Source of the DNA: Butyricicoccus pullicaecorum
GTDB lineage: Bacteria > Bacillota > Clostridia > Oscillospirales > Butyricicoccaceae
Length of the DNA: 64,000 nt
Direction: 5' to 3'
NCBI GenBank assembly: GCA_018366035.1
Contig: JAGZIW010000007.1
Span: forward strand, 50,675 to 114,674
How positions within the stretch are numbered: the first letter of the stretch is position 1; each line of letters opens with the position of its first letter. Positions 25,158 to 32,933 of the stretch are shown one piece after another. The notes beneath the pieces are model-generated. The model searched no databases and had not been told where the DNA came from. It saw nothing but the letters and a program-made list of their open reading frames with translations. The position numbers were made by a program, and so were the translations under genes.

Positions 25158-25580
25158 CTACGACTCTTCGTCTATGCTTCTTCGTTGAGCAGGATAGGAT
25201 AAAAAATAGCTGAATAGCAAGGGATACCAAAGCCAATCAAAGCTTCTCCGCATATCAACAATTTTGATTTGCCCCTTTGCATCGACTTTGACAATGTAAA
25301 ACGTATACCAATTCTGAAATGAGGTCTTGATTTCTTTGTCCGGTTTCATTTGCAGCCGCTCTTGCGGAAAATAGCGCGGCAAAATCAGCCCCCGACGATA
25401 TACCGTGATCTGTCTTGTATCCAGATCGACTGTCACCAATCCTCCTGTCTGCTCGTCCACGGTCTCTATCTCGCGAACGACCTGCTCCTTTGGCATAAAG
25501 AGACACAACTCAATCCCCAGCATCACAACCAATACGATGAGCAGATAACGAAACCATATCCGAAATCTCAATACGAACAT
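25158..25580 (-). CDS. single-pass membrane protein, unknown function (paralogue A)
   Basis: A 140-residue protein. The N-terminus MFVLRFRIWFRYLL leads into one transmembrane helix (about 12-30). A beta-rich extracytoplasmic part follows (TVDLDTRQITVYRRG) and a second hydrophobic stretch near the end (WLWYPLLFSYFLSY, about 116-129). The first 30 residues are almost identical to those of the protein at 26242, and the DNA there is repeated; the rest differs. The ribosome-binding site is weak (GGAAA). It is the last gene of the island that splits the spc operon. Confidence 0.65.
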   Translation of the reverse strand: MFVLRFRIWFRYLLIVLVVMLGIELCLFMPKEQVVREIETVDEQTGGLVTVDLDTRQITVYRRGLILPRYFPQERLQMKPDKEIKTSFQNWYTFYIVKVDAKGQIKIVDMRRSFDWLWYPLLFSYFLSYPAQRRSIDEES

Positions 25581-25581
25581 T
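25489..25581 (-). repeat. 93-bp repeat, copy A
   Basis: It covers the first ~31 codons of the 25158-25580 gene. By direct comparison it matches copy B (26618-26710) at 87 of 93 positions with no gaps; similarity stops abruptly beyond it. Confidence 0.85.
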
Positions 25582-25616
25582 TTTATGTTATTTCCAATTA
25601 CTAACGTCTCTCAAAT

Positions 25617-26048
25617 CTACGAAATTTGGAACGTAGCGTTACCTCCCATTCCCTTTGTAACCGTTGCTGTTACATAAAATTCATCAAATTCATCTCCATC
25701 AACCGATACAGTTACCGCGTCTCGAAGCGATAAAACCTCGCTTTTCATCAGTTTGCCACATTCTCCTGCTCCCTGATAAATACAAATTTTAACTTCTTCT
25801 GGTCCACCTGTTCCTTTGAACATGACAGTAACTTTTGATGTATTGCCAATAGACTCTCTGCAAAATTCTTTTTCTCTGCCGTTACTGCCCAAGGATACTC
25901 TATAATCCTCGATGTTTCGTGTCACTTGCTCCTCTTGCTCTGCTGCAATACTGCTTTGTGGAATATAAACATTTGCCTGCGCTGCACCAGCGCACAGCAT
26001 TGCCCCACAAAGGATTACACTGGTTCTGCGAATCCATTGCTTTGTCAT
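25617..26048 (-). CDS. small secreted protein, unknown function
   Basis: A 143-residue protein with a signal peptide (MTKQWIRRTSVILCGAMLCA, cleavage near AQA-NVY at about 25). A compact beta-rich mature domain follows with two Cys (CRES and CIYQGAGEC) that could form disulfides. The ATG at 26048 has AAAGGAG 9 nt upstream; the frame also allows a GTG three codons earlier. It lies between the two paralogous membrane genes and has its own promoter. No family recognised. Confidence 0.7.
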   Translation of the reverse strand: MTKQWIRRTSVILCGAMLCAGAAQANVYIPQSSIAAEQEEQVTRNIEDYRVSLGSNGREKEFCRESIGNTSKVTVMFKGTGGPEEVKICIYQGAGECGKLMKSEVLSLRDAVTVSVDGDEFDEFYVTATVTKGMGGNATFQIS

Positions 26049-26124
26049 AAAAATCACTCCTTTTACACGCGAACTGGATTTGATATATTGACTGGATATA
26101 ACTTATATATCCTTCTATGCAATT

Positions 26125-26152
26125 ATTATACTATCCATAAAAAATGTATCAA
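26125..26152 (-). promoter_or_regulatory. promoter of the 25617 gene
   Basis: Minus strand: -35 TTGATA (26147-26152), 16-bp spacer, -10 TATAAT (26125-26130). A GGATATA/TATATCC dyad lies in the 5' UTR (about 26094-26112). Confidence 0.6.
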
Positions 26153-26203
26153 TATTCAATTTACCCCAAATCAACTCTCCGAAACTGAACAATATATACA
26201 AAA

Positions 26204-26229
26204 GGAGCGTATGACTTAACATACGCCCC
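26204..26229 (-). terminator. terminator after the 26242 gene
   Basis: GGAGCGTATG (26204-26213) pairs with CATACGCCCC (26220-26229), one G-U pair. TTTTGTATATATT follows on the minus strand. Confidence 0.75.
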
Positions 26230-26241
26230 CAGTTTGCCCAA

Positions 26242-26709
26242 TCATTTGCTGTTTGTGCGATATCTGCGTGTCCAGATACGCGCCCACAGTGCTTCCAGCC
26301 AATCCCCATACAGCACACCATACAGATACAGTCCTATCCAACCCAGCCAGCACACCAGCCCCACCTCGCTTGTACGCACATCATGTAGTGTAATCGTGCC
26401 CGCAGACAGGTCGATTTCATAGGCGTATTGGTCATATAAGTTCCGATTCGCAGTATGAATCACAGGCAGGTCAGGCAATGTGTAGGTTTCTGTCAGCCGA
26501 TACCGGTCGAGTAGCAACGCGCGCATATATTCCCGCCCCTCACCTGTGGATTGATTCACTCCCACGATGGAGCCCTTGGTCTGCTGTGCAAAATCAAGAG
26601 AAAGATACACCTCTGATTTTGGCATAAAGAGGCACAACTCAATCCCCAGTATCACAACCAATAAGATGAATAGATAACGAAACCATATCCGAAATCTCAA
26701 TACAAACAT
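26242..26709 (-). CDS. membrane protein, unknown function (paralogue B)
   Basis: A 155-residue protein with the N-terminus MFVLRFRIWFRYLFILL (transmembrane about 12-30) almost identical to paralogue A. A divergent beta-rich middle and a second hydrophobic segment (VGLVCWLGWIGLYLYGVLYG, about 115-134) follow. No usable ribosome-binding site precedes this ATG. Instead a strong one (AAAGGAGG) precedes an in-frame ATG 48 bp upstream at 26757, which reads MTKLIS and then hits TGA. Expression may therefore depend on reinitiation, or the gene may be damaged. Confidence 0.6.
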   Translation of the reverse strand: MFVLRFRIWFRYLFILLVVILGIELCLFMPKSEVYLSLDFAQQTKGSIVGVNQSTGEGREYMRALLLDRYRLTETYTLPDLPVIHTANRNLYDQYAYEIDLSAGTITLHDVRTSEVGLVCWLGWIGLYLYGVLYGDWLEALWARIWTRRYRTNSK

Positions 26710-26710
26710 T
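26618..26710 (-). repeat. 93-bp repeat, copy B
   Basis: It covers the first ~31 codons of the 26242-26709 gene and matches copy A (25489-25581) at 87 of 93 positions. Confidence 0.85.
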
Positions 26711-26718
26711 CGAATTAT

Positions 26719-26761
26719 TTCTATGACTGCTGATATTCAAGATATCAGTTTCGTCATAGAA
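26719..26761 (-). promoter_or_regulatory. leader mini-ORF and hairpin in front of the 26242 gene
   Basis: TTCTATGAC and GTCATAGAA (26719-26727 / 26753-26761) and inner CTGATAT/ATATCAG (26730-26736 / 26742-26748) form one long hairpin. It includes the start codon of a six-codon frame (26737-26757, MTKLIS, TGA). GGAGG at 26764-26768 is well placed for it. The main ATG is 48 bp downstream in the same frame. Confidence 0.6.
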
Positions 26762-26851
26762 GTCCTCCTTTCCGAAATATTTTGTATGGGTTTCATAAAG
26801 CCTGTACATACTTTTCACGAGAAGCACAAAAGCATCAATATACCGCTGTCC

Positions 26852-27265
26852 CTATTGCAGCAACGCAAAAAGATTCTGTCTTACATCATCTGCATCTAAA
26901 ATCTCATGTTTTCTTTTATTGGATTTTCCACTGCTTACATAATTCACATCTCCCAGTACCACTTGCTTGAGCGAATCTCCTGTAAACACAAGAAGCATTA
27001 CATCTACATCATCTAGGGAATATGACTCCACATCTTCCAGAATTCGCCGTTCTTTACACGTTGCCAGATAGTTTAGAATACGAGCTTCATCATATTCTTC
27101 AAGCAGTACCAATTCACCCTCCGCATTTCGGACTTTCACAATATCCACAGCGCCCAATTTTGGGTCTGGAACGATTGGAATGGGCTTCCAATACAGATAT
27201 GCACAAAGCATAAGCAAACCGCTGACACCCAGCACACCAGCAATCTTTTTAGACACATGAATCAT
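26852..27265 (-). CDS. membrane-anchored protein, unknown function
   Basis: A 137-residue protein with an N-terminal anchor (KKIAGVLGVSGLLMLCAYLYW, about 6-26). An extracytoplasmic domain of mixed strands and helices follows (YDEARILNYLATCKERR, LDDVDVMLLVFTGDSLKQVVLGD). No family recognised. The ATG at 27265 is chosen; GGGGAAGG lies about 14 nt upstream, and a GTG five codons earlier is an alternative. Confidence 0.6.
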   Translation of the reverse strand: MIHVSKKIAGVLGVSGLLMLCAYLYWKPIPIVPDPKLGAVDIVKVRNAEGELVLLEEYDEARILNYLATCKERRILEDVESYSLDDVDVMLLVFTGDSLKQVVLGDVNYVSSGKSNKRKHEILDADDVRQNLFALLQ

Positions 27266-27332
27266 CGTGCAATCATACACCTTCCCCAAACTGCAAAGAA
27301 TTTATTGAACTTGTTTGGTCGCTTGAAAGAAA

Positions 27333-28013
27333 TCAGTGATTATTCCATTCCCATGAAGCAAAATTTTCATCAAAGCGGTTATACGCACTGCAGAACAGTT
27401 CTTTTCCCCACCCATCTGAGAATTGCACTTCTATGAATCTTCCATGCAATAACATTCCCTGCGGAATGATAGAGCGATACAAACCGTCAAAATCAAACAT
27501 GGGAAACATTCTCCTCAAATTTCCCTCTACATCTATTTTAGGAATCGACCCATTATTCGGTAATTCATAAAAATCTTTCCACCATTCCGATACACTTTCT
27601 CCGGTATGATAAATAGAATCCCTATCTATTCCCTGTAAGCAATCTGGTACAATGGCTTCCCGAATTTCCCAAAAAGGATATTCACAGCCTTCCATATCCT
27701 CAAATAAATGAAATAAAATACAGTCATTGATTTGTTTTTGATATGCTTGTGCCTCTCTCTCTTTCTGGTTATAATAATCTGCAAGTCCTTGTGCAATTGC
27801 TGCTCCGTTCTCTTTCCCTTGTAAATAAGGCAGCAATGGCTGATAATAAAAAGACTCTTTTTCATGCAAATCCTCTAAAAGACAAGACAATGTATCATAA
27901 ATAGAAATTGTTCCTGTTTCTGTAAACTCCTTATTTTCAAATACACCCGCAATCCCCAATGAAAAACTGCCTTTGACAAGAAATTTCTCATTCGCACATA
28001 TCACTTCTATCAT
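27333..28013 (-). CDS. cytoplasmic protein, unknown function
   Basis: A 226-residue soluble, acidic and aromatic-rich protein with no signal peptide (MIEVICANEKFLVKGSFSLG). It has a helical middle (about 65-100) and a C-terminal part rich in Trp, Phe and Tyr (FSDGWGKELFCSAYNRF). The ATG at 28013 has GGAAGG 8-10 nt upstream. It is the first gene of the island and has its own promoter. I recognise no family; DUF6985-like housekeeping domains are a possibility I cannot test. Confidence 0.65.
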   Translation of the reverse strand: MIEVICANEKFLVKGSFSLGIAGVFENKEFTETGTISIYDTLSCLLEDLHEKESFYYQPLLPYLQGKENGAAIAQGLADYYNQKEREAQAYQKQINDCILFHLFEDMEGCEYPFWEIREAIVPDCLQGIDRDSIYHTGESVSEWWKDFYELPNNGSIPKIDVEGNLRRMFPMFDFDGLYRSIIPQGMLLHGRFIEVQFSDGWGKELFCSAYNRFDENFASWEWNNH

Positions 28014-28047
28014 ATTTGATTTCCTTCCCACGACCATATATAATCTG

Positions 28048-28070
28048 ATGCTATAACATAAATATAGCAT
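28048..28070. promoter_or_regulatory. dyad over the promoter of the 27333 gene
   Basis: ATGCTATA (28048-28055) and TATAGCAT (28063-28070) form a perfect 8-bp inverted repeat that covers the -10 box, an operator-like position. Confidence 0.45.
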
Positions 28071-28089
28071 ATCATGATACGGTCATCAA
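28061..28089 (-). promoter_or_regulatory. promoter of the first island gene (27333)
   Basis: Minus strand: -35 TTGATG (28084-28089), 17-bp spacer, -10 TATATT (28061-28066). Confidence 0.6.
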
Positions 28090-28238
28090 CATTATGATTC
28101 ATACGAAAACGGCACGTTCACAGCTCAATCCTATCCATATATTCAGATAGTCTGCCATCAAAAAACAGAAAGACATGTAAAATAAAAATCATTTGTTCGT
28201 CAAAATCACACTTCTCTAAAACGAAACAAATATACAAC

Positions 28239-28268
28239 AAAGCCGCACAGCTTACACTGTGCGGCTTT
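28239..28268 (-). terminator. terminator directly after rpsN
   Basis: AAAGCCGCACAG (28239-28250) pairs perfectly with CTGTGCGGCTTT (28257-28268) around a 6-nt loop. The downstream minus strand is T-rich (GTTGTATATTTGTTTCG). It ends the first part of the ribosomal superoperon 25 nt after the rpsN stop. Confidence 0.85.
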
Positions 28269-28293
28269 ATATAATCGCTTAAATCGCTTGTGC

Positions 28294-28479
28294 TTACCAA
28301 GAAGCCTTGCGAACACCCGGGATCTGGCCCTTGTAAGCCAGCTCACGGAAGCAAATACGGCAGATACCGTAATCACGCAGGTAAGCGTGCGGACGGCCGC
28401 AGATCTTGCAGCGGTTGTACTGACGAGTTGAGAACTTCGGAGTCTTCTGCTGCTTGAGTACCATTGCCTTCTTAGCCAT
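28294..28479 (-). CDS. rpsN: 30S ribosomal protein S14, zinc type (uS14)
   Basis: The 61-residue zinc-ribbon form, with CKICGRPH and CRICFREL (Cys pairs at about 24/27 and 40/43) and the C-terminal KGQIPGVRKASW. It is the last gene before the break in the operon; normally rpsH follows within tens of bases. Confidence 0.98.
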   Translation of the reverse strand: MAKKAMVLKQQKTPKFSTRQYNRCKICGRPHAYLRDYGICRICFRELAYKGQIPGVRKASW

Positions 28480-28495
28480 TGAATTCTCCTCCTTC

Positions 28496-29038
28496 TTACT
28501 TCGCGAACGGTGCGCCCATCAGGGACAGCAGCTCGCGTGCTTCTTCGTCAGTATTTGCAGTGGTGCAGATGATGATATCCATACCACGAATCTTATCGAT
28601 CTGCTCGTAGGAGATTTCTGGGAAAATCAGCTGCTCCTTGAGACCGAATGCGTAGTTGCCGCGGCCGTCAAAAGAGTTTGCAGAGATACCACGGAAGTCA
28701 CGTACACGCGGCAGAGCCACGTTGAACAGACGATCCAGAAACTCCCACATACGGTCTGCGCGCAGAGTTACCTTTGCGCCAACCGGCATGCCCTCACGCA
28801 GCTTAAAGTTTGCAACCGACTTCTTTGCAGTGGTTACAACAGCCTTCTGGCCGGTGATTGCAGTCAAATCACGAACAACAGCCTCGAGAACCTTAGCGTT
28901 GCCATTTGCTTCCTTACCACAGCCGCAGTTTACGATGATCTTGTCAATCTTCGGGATCTGCATGGTGCTCTTGTACTCGAACTTCTTCATCAGAGCAGGT
29001 GCAACCTCTGCGACATACTTATCCTTCAGTCTAGGCAT
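28496..29038 (-). CDS. rplE: 50S ribosomal protein L5 (uL5)
   Basis: A 180-residue 5S rRNA-binding protein: MPRLKDKYVAEVAPALMKKF start, KIVVNCG-like strand (IDKIIVNCGCGKEA), the FKLREGMPVGAKVTLR segment (about 86-101) and the C-terminal GMDIIICTTANTDEEARELL. Confidence 0.98.
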   Translation of the reverse strand: MPRLKDKYVAEVAPALMKKFEYKSTMQIPKIDKIIVNCGCGKEANGNAKVLEAVVRDLTAITGQKAVVTTAKKSVANFKLREGMPVGAKVTLRADRMWEFLDRLFNVALPRVRDFRGISANSFDGRGNYAFGLKEQLIFPEISYEQIDKIRGMDIIICTTANTDEEARELLSLMGAPFAK

Positions 29039-29054
29039 AAGTTAAACCTCCTCC

Positions 29055-29372
29055 TTAAATCGTCTCGCCGCACTTCTTGCAGACAGCAACCTTGTTGCCG
29101 TTCTCAAGAATCTTTGCAGCCGGGCGGGTTGGCTTGCCGCACTTCGGGCAAACCTTCATAACCTTACAAGCACGCAGTGCGCCCTCGCGCTTGATGATAC
29201 CGCCGGTTTCACCCTGACGGCGCGGCTTCTGGTGGCAGGTAATCATGTTGACACCCTCAATCACAACCATAGCCTTCTTTGGGTTTACGGACAGAACCTT
29301 GCCCTGCTTGCCCTTCTCCTTACCAGAGAGGACAACTGCGGTGTCGCCCGTCTTGATATGCAGAGTATTCAT
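29055..29372 (-). CDS. rplX: 50S ribosomal protein L24 (uL24)
   Basis: A 105-residue assembly initiator with an N-terminal KOW motif (VVLSGKEKGKQGKVLSV, about 13-29) and a C-terminal zinc-ribbon pair (CPKCGKPT and CKKCGE). Confidence 0.98.
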   Translation of the reverse strand: MNTLHIKTGDTAVVLSGKEKGKQGKVLSVNPKKAMVVIEGVNMITCHQKPRRQGETGGIIKREGALRACKVMKVCPKCGKPTRPAAKILENGNKVAVCKKCGETI

Positions 29373-29387
29373 GTTTCGGGGACCTCC

Positions 29388-29756
29388 TTACAGTACTTCG
29401 GGAGCCAGAGACAGGATCTTCATGTAGTCCTTGTCACGCAGCTCACGTGCAACAGGCCCAAAGATACGGGTACCTCTGGGGTTCTTATCTTCCTTGATGA
29501 TAACAGCCGCATTCTCGTCGAAGCGGATATAGCTGCCGTCCGCACGGCGCAAGCCCTTTACAGAGCGGACGATAACAGCCTTTACAACGTCGCCTTTCTT
29601 TACGCCGCCGCCCGGGGTTGCCTTGCGGACAGAGCAAACAATAACGTCGCCAATGTTGCCGTACTTACGGGTGGAGCCGCCGAGAACACGAATGCACTTC
29701 AGCTCCTTTGCGCCGCTGTTGTCAGCTGCGCGCAGAAAAGTCTCCTGCTGAATCAT
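29388..29756 (-). CDS. rplN: 50S ribosomal protein L14 (uL14)
   Basis: A 122-residue protein starting MIQQETFLRAADNSGAKELK, with the conserved RRADGSYIRFDENAAVII and the GPVARELRDKDYMKILSLAPEVL end. It forms an inter-subunit bridge. Confidence 0.98.
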   Translation of the reverse strand: MIQQETFLRAADNSGAKELKCIRVLGGSTRKYGNIGDVIVCSVRKATPGGGVKKGDVVKAVIVRSVKGLRRADGSYIRFDENAAVIIKEDKNPRGTRIFGPVARELRDKDYMKILSLAPEVL

Positions 29757-29770
29757 GTGTGCGCTCCTCC

Positions 29771-30028
29771 TTACTTAGCCTTCTCAATCACTTCGACCAG
29801 TCTCCAGCGCTTGTCCTTAGACAGCGGACGGGTCTCCATAACCTTAACCTTATCGCCGATCTTGCACTCGTTGTTTTCGTCGTGTGCCTTCAGCTTATAG
29901 GTTCTCTTCATAACCTTCTTATACAGAGGATGCTGAACGCTGTCCTCGATAGCAACGACAATGGTCTTATCCATCTTATCGGATACAACCTTGCCGATTC
30001 TGGTCTTGCGTAACGCTCTCTCGCTCAA
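29771..30028 (-). CDS. rpsQ: 30S ribosomal protein S17 (uS17)
   Basis: An 85-residue OB-fold protein: KTRIGKVVSDKMDKTIVVAI start, KAHDENNECKIGDKVKVMET and a basic end (SKDKRWRLVEVIEKAK). Confidence 0.98.
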   Translation of the reverse strand: MSERALRKTRIGKVVSDKMDKTIVVAIEDSVQHPLYKKVMKRTYKLKAHDENNECKIGDKVKVMETRPLSKDKRWRLVEVIEKAK

Positions 30029-30043
30029 CTTCGCTTACCTCCC

Positions 30044-30244
30044 TTACTTGCCCGCAAGCTGGAGCTCGCGGAGAACGGTGTTGACACGCGCGATATCGCG
30101 CTTAACCTCAGAAATCTTGTTGGTGTTGTCAAGCTGATTGGTTGCATGCTGAAGTCTCAGGTTAAAGAGATCCTTCTTCAGCTCGGCGATCTTGGTCTCG
30201 AGCTCTGCAGCGCTCAGCTCTCTAATCTCTTTTGCCTTCATCAT
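30044..30244 (-). CDS. rpmC: 50S ribosomal protein L29 (uL29)
   Basis: A 66-residue two-helix protein near the exit tunnel: MKAKEIRELSAAELETKIAE, LFNLRLQHATNQLDN and DIARVNTVLRE. Its start region overlaps the rplP stop by 4 nt; the second Met is equally possible as the start. Confidence 0.96.
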   Translation of the reverse strand: MMKAKEIRELSAAELETKIAELKKDLFNLRLQHATNQLDNTNKISEVKRDIARVNTVLRELQLAGK

Positions 30245-30669
30245 TCTTCACCACCAATCTTGGTCTCACGGGCTACAAACTTGGTCTTGACCGGCAGCTT
30301 GTGGCTAGCCAGACGCAGTGCCTCACGAGCGATTTCCTCGGAAACACCAGCGATCTCAAAGAGAACGCGGCCCGGCTTTACAACGGCTACCCAGTACTCC
30401 GGAGAGCCCTTACCGGAACCCATTCGGGTCTCAGCAGGCTTCTCTGTAACCGGCTTATCAGGGAAAATCTTAATCCATACCTTACCACCACGCTTGGTGT
30501 AACGGGTCATAGCGATACGGGCTGCCTCGATCTGATTCGAGGTGATCCATGCAGGCTCAGTAGCCATGATGCCATATTCACCGTATGCAACAAAGTTACC
30601 ACGGGAAGCCTTGCCCTTGAGGCGGCCTCTATGAACGCGGCGATATTTAACTCTCTTTGGGAGCAGCAT
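30241..30669 (-). CDS. rplP: 50S ribosomal protein L16 (uL16)
   Basis: A 142-residue protein near the peptidyl transferase centre: MLLPKRVKYRRVHRGRLKGK, then GNFVAYGEYGIMATEPAWIT and RMGSGKGSPEYWVAVVKPG. Its first base overlaps the last base of rpsC. Confidence 0.98.
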   Translation of the reverse strand: MLLPKRVKYRRVHRGRLKGKASRGNFVAYGEYGIMATEPAWITSNQIEAARIAMTRYTKRGGKVWIKIFPDKPVTEKPAETRMGSGKGSPEYWVAVVKPGRVLFEIAGVSEEIAREALRLASHKLPVKTKFVARETKIGGEE

Positions 30670-31433
30670 TAGCGGTTGCCTCCTTCCTGACGCGGTGCGC
30701 GGCGGCGATCACCATTGCGACGGTCGCCATTGCGGCGGTCGCGGCGGTCGCGGCGCTCGAAAGCGGGCTTCGGAGCTTCGATCGAACGGCCCAGACGCGG
30801 ACCGCCGGTCAGAACTTCGCCCTTGTAAATCCAAACCTTAACACCGATCTTGCCGTAGGTTGTATTTGCCTCAGCAAAACCGTAGTCGATATCAGCACGC
30901 AGAGTCTGCAGCGGGATTGTACCCTCATGATAGTGCTCAGTACGTGCGATTTCAGCACCGCCCAGACGACCAGAGCAGCAGGTCTTGATGCCCTTTGCGC
31001 CCATACGCATTGCGCGGCCCATAGACTGCTTCATTGCGCGGCGGAAAGAAATACGCTTTTCCAGCTGTGCTGCGATATTCTCCGCAACCAGCTGTGCGTT
31101 TGTATCAGGGTTCTTCAGCTCGATGATGGAAATCTTGGTTGGCTTGCCGATCATCTTTGCCATCTCGGCCTGCAGCTTCTCGATGAGCTCGCCGCCCTTG
31201 CCGATTACAAGACCCGGGCGTGCAACCTGAAGGATAATCTTGACATCTTTCGTGGTGCGCTCGATTTCGATTGCAGCCACGCCTGCATCATACAGCTTCT
31301 TCTTCAGAACCTTACGGATATTGTAGTCTTCCACGAGGAGATCGCCGAACTGTGCGTCCTTTGCGAACCAACGGGAATCCCAATTCTTGATTACGCCTAC
31401 ACGGAGACCGTGTGGATTAACTTTCTGGCCCAT
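30669..31433 (-). CDS. rpsC: 30S ribosomal protein S3 (uS3), with Arg-rich tail
   Basis: S3 lines the mRNA entry channel. The protein has an N-terminal KH domain (GKGGELIEKLQAEMAKMIGK, about 80-100) and the conserved GAKGIKTCCSGRLGGAEIAR (about 148-167). At 254 residues it is longer than the common ~220 because of a tail of DRRDRRNGDRRNGDRRR repeats rich in Arg, Asp and Asn, produced by a short DNA repeat at about 30690-30760. Confidence 0.97.
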   Translation of the reverse strand: MGQKVNPHGLRVGVIKNWDSRWFAKDAQFGDLLVEDYNIRKVLKKKLYDAGVAAIEIERTTKDVKIILQVARPGLVIGKGGELIEKLQAEMAKMIGKPTKISIIELKNPDTNAQLVAENIAAQLEKRISFRRAMKQSMGRAMRMGAKGIKTCCSGRLGGAEIARTEHYHEGTIPLQTLRADIDYGFAEANTTYGKIGVKVWIYKGEVLTGGPRLGRSIEAPKPAFERRDRRDRRNGDRRNGDRRRAPRQEGGNR

Positions 31434-31447
31434 TGTTTAACCTCCCC

Positions 31448-31783
31448 TTATTCTTTCTCTGCGAGAACCAGAGTTACATGAGAGGTTCTCTTCAGGATAC
31501 GGAATGCACGGCCCTGTGCACGCGGCATAACGCGCTTCATGATCGGACCTGGTGCAACATGAACTTCCTTAACATACAGGTTGTCGGTGTTCATGCCGTG
31601 GTTGTTCTCTGCGTTGGCAACAGCGCTCTTGAGCAGCTTTGCCATAACCTCAGAGGCAGCCTTTGGGGTGTTCATAATGATAGCCATTGCGGTGCCTGCA
31701 TCTTTTCCGCGGATGAGGTCACAGATGAGCTTCATCTTGCGGGGAGTCATGCGGACATTTCTAACAATTGCTCTTGCTTCCAT
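31448..31783 (-). CDS. rplV: 50S ribosomal protein L22 (uL22)
   Basis: A 111-residue protein lining the exit tunnel: RAIVRNVRMTPRKMKLICDL start, AVANAENNHGMNTDNLYVKE and GRAFRILKRTSHVTLVLAEK. Confidence 0.98.
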   Translation of the reverse strand: MEARAIVRNVRMTPRKMKLICDLIRGKDAGTAMAIIMNTPKAASEVMAKLLKSAVANAENNHGMNTDNLYVKEVHVAPGPIMKRVMPRAQGRAFRILKRTSHVTLVLAEKE

Positions 31784-31799
31784 TTGTTCTTACCTCCCC

Positions 31800-32081
31800 T
31801 TACTTACCGTTGTTGGAGGTCTTGCTGCCCGCGTGACCCTTGTAGGTACGGGTCGGCGCGAACTCGCCCAGCTTATGACCTACCATGTCCTCGGTCACAT
31901 ATACCGGAACGTGCTTGCGGCCGTCATGCACTGCAATGGTGTGGCCAACGAATTCCGGAAAAATGGTGGAGGCACGGGACCAAGTCTTAATGACCTTCTT
32001 TTCGCCTGCCTCATTCATGCTAGCAACTCTTTTGTAAAGCTCAGGAGCCACAAAAGGGCCCTTCTTAACACTTCTGCCCAT
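31800..32081 (-). CDS. rpsS: 30S ribosomal protein S19 (uS19)
   Basis: A 93-residue head protein: MGRSVKKGPFVAPELYKRVA start, TWSRASTIFPEFVGHTIAVH and a GEFAPTRTYKGHAG end. Confidence 0.98.
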   Translation of the reverse strand: MGRSVKKGPFVAPELYKRVASMNEAGEKKVIKTWSRASTIFPEFVGHTIAVHDGRKHVPVYVTEDMVGHKLGEFAPTRTYKGHAGSKTSNNGK

Positions 32082-32099
32082 ATTTTAAGTCTCCTTTCC

Positions 32100-32933
32100 T
32101 TACTTTCCGTTACGACGCTTGACAATCTGCTTGTCGGTGCGATGGTTCTTCTTGCGGGTCTTGTAACCCATAGCCGGCTTGCCCCACGGAGTAACCGGAG
32201 ACGGACGACCGATCGGGCTCTTGCCCTCACCACCACCATGCGGGTGATCGCACGGGTTCATAACAGAACCACGAACAGTTGGACGAATACCCATGTGGCG
32301 GCTGCGGCCAGCCTTACCCAGCTGTACGTTGGAATGATCCTGATTACCAACCTGACCGATGGTAGCCTTGCAGTCCAGACGAACATAGCGAACCTCACCG
32401 GAAGGCAGACGAACCTGTGCCTTGCCGTTCTCCTTCGCCATCAGCTGTGCAGCAACACCAGCGGAACGAACAAGCTGTGCACCCTTGCCCGGATACAGCT
32501 CAATATTGTGAATTACAGTACCAACTGGGATATTTGCAATCGGCAGGCAGTTGCCGGGCTTGATATCCGCAGTGGTGGAACAGATGACCTGTGCACCGAT
32601 CTTGAGACCTTCTGGTGCAAGGATATATGTCTTTACGCCGTCCTCATACTGAACGAGTGCGATGTTTGCAGAACGGTTTGGATCGTACTCCAAAGTCAGA
32701 ACAGTTGCGGGCATATCCATCTTCTGACGCTTGAAGTCAATGATACGATACTTCTGCTTGTTGCCGCCGCCATGATGACGAACGGTGATGCGACCATAGC
32801 TGTTGCGGCCAGCGGTCTTTTTGAGCTTCTGAAGAAGGCTCTTTTCAGGCTTCACCTTGGACAGACCCTTGTAAGACAGAACAGTCATGTTTCTGCGAGA
32901 CGGGGTTGTCGGGCTGAAAGTCTTAATCGCCAT
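32100..32933 (-). CDS. rplB: 50S ribosomal protein L2 (uL2)
   Basis: A 277-residue core protein of the large subunit: AIKTFSPTTPSRRNMTVLSY start, GRITVRHHGGGNKQKYRIID (about 52-71) and the functionally important VMNPCDHPHGGGEGKSPIGR (His near 231). It follows a 156-nt hairpin-bearing gap after rplW. Confidence 0.98.
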   Translation of the reverse strand: MAIKTFSPTTPSRRNMTVLSYKGLSKVKPEKSLLQKLKKTAGRNSYGRITVRHHGGGNKQKYRIIDFKRQKMDMPATVLTLEYDPNRSANIALVQYEDGVKTYILAPEGLKIGAQVICSTTADIKPGNCLPIANIPVGTVIHNIELYPGKGAQLVRSAGVAAQLMAKENGKAQVRLPSGEVRYVRLDCKATIGQVGNQDHSNVQLGKAGRSRHMGIRPTVRGSVMNPCDHPHGGGEGKSPIGRPSPVTPWGKPAMGYKTRKKNHRTDKQIVKRRNGK

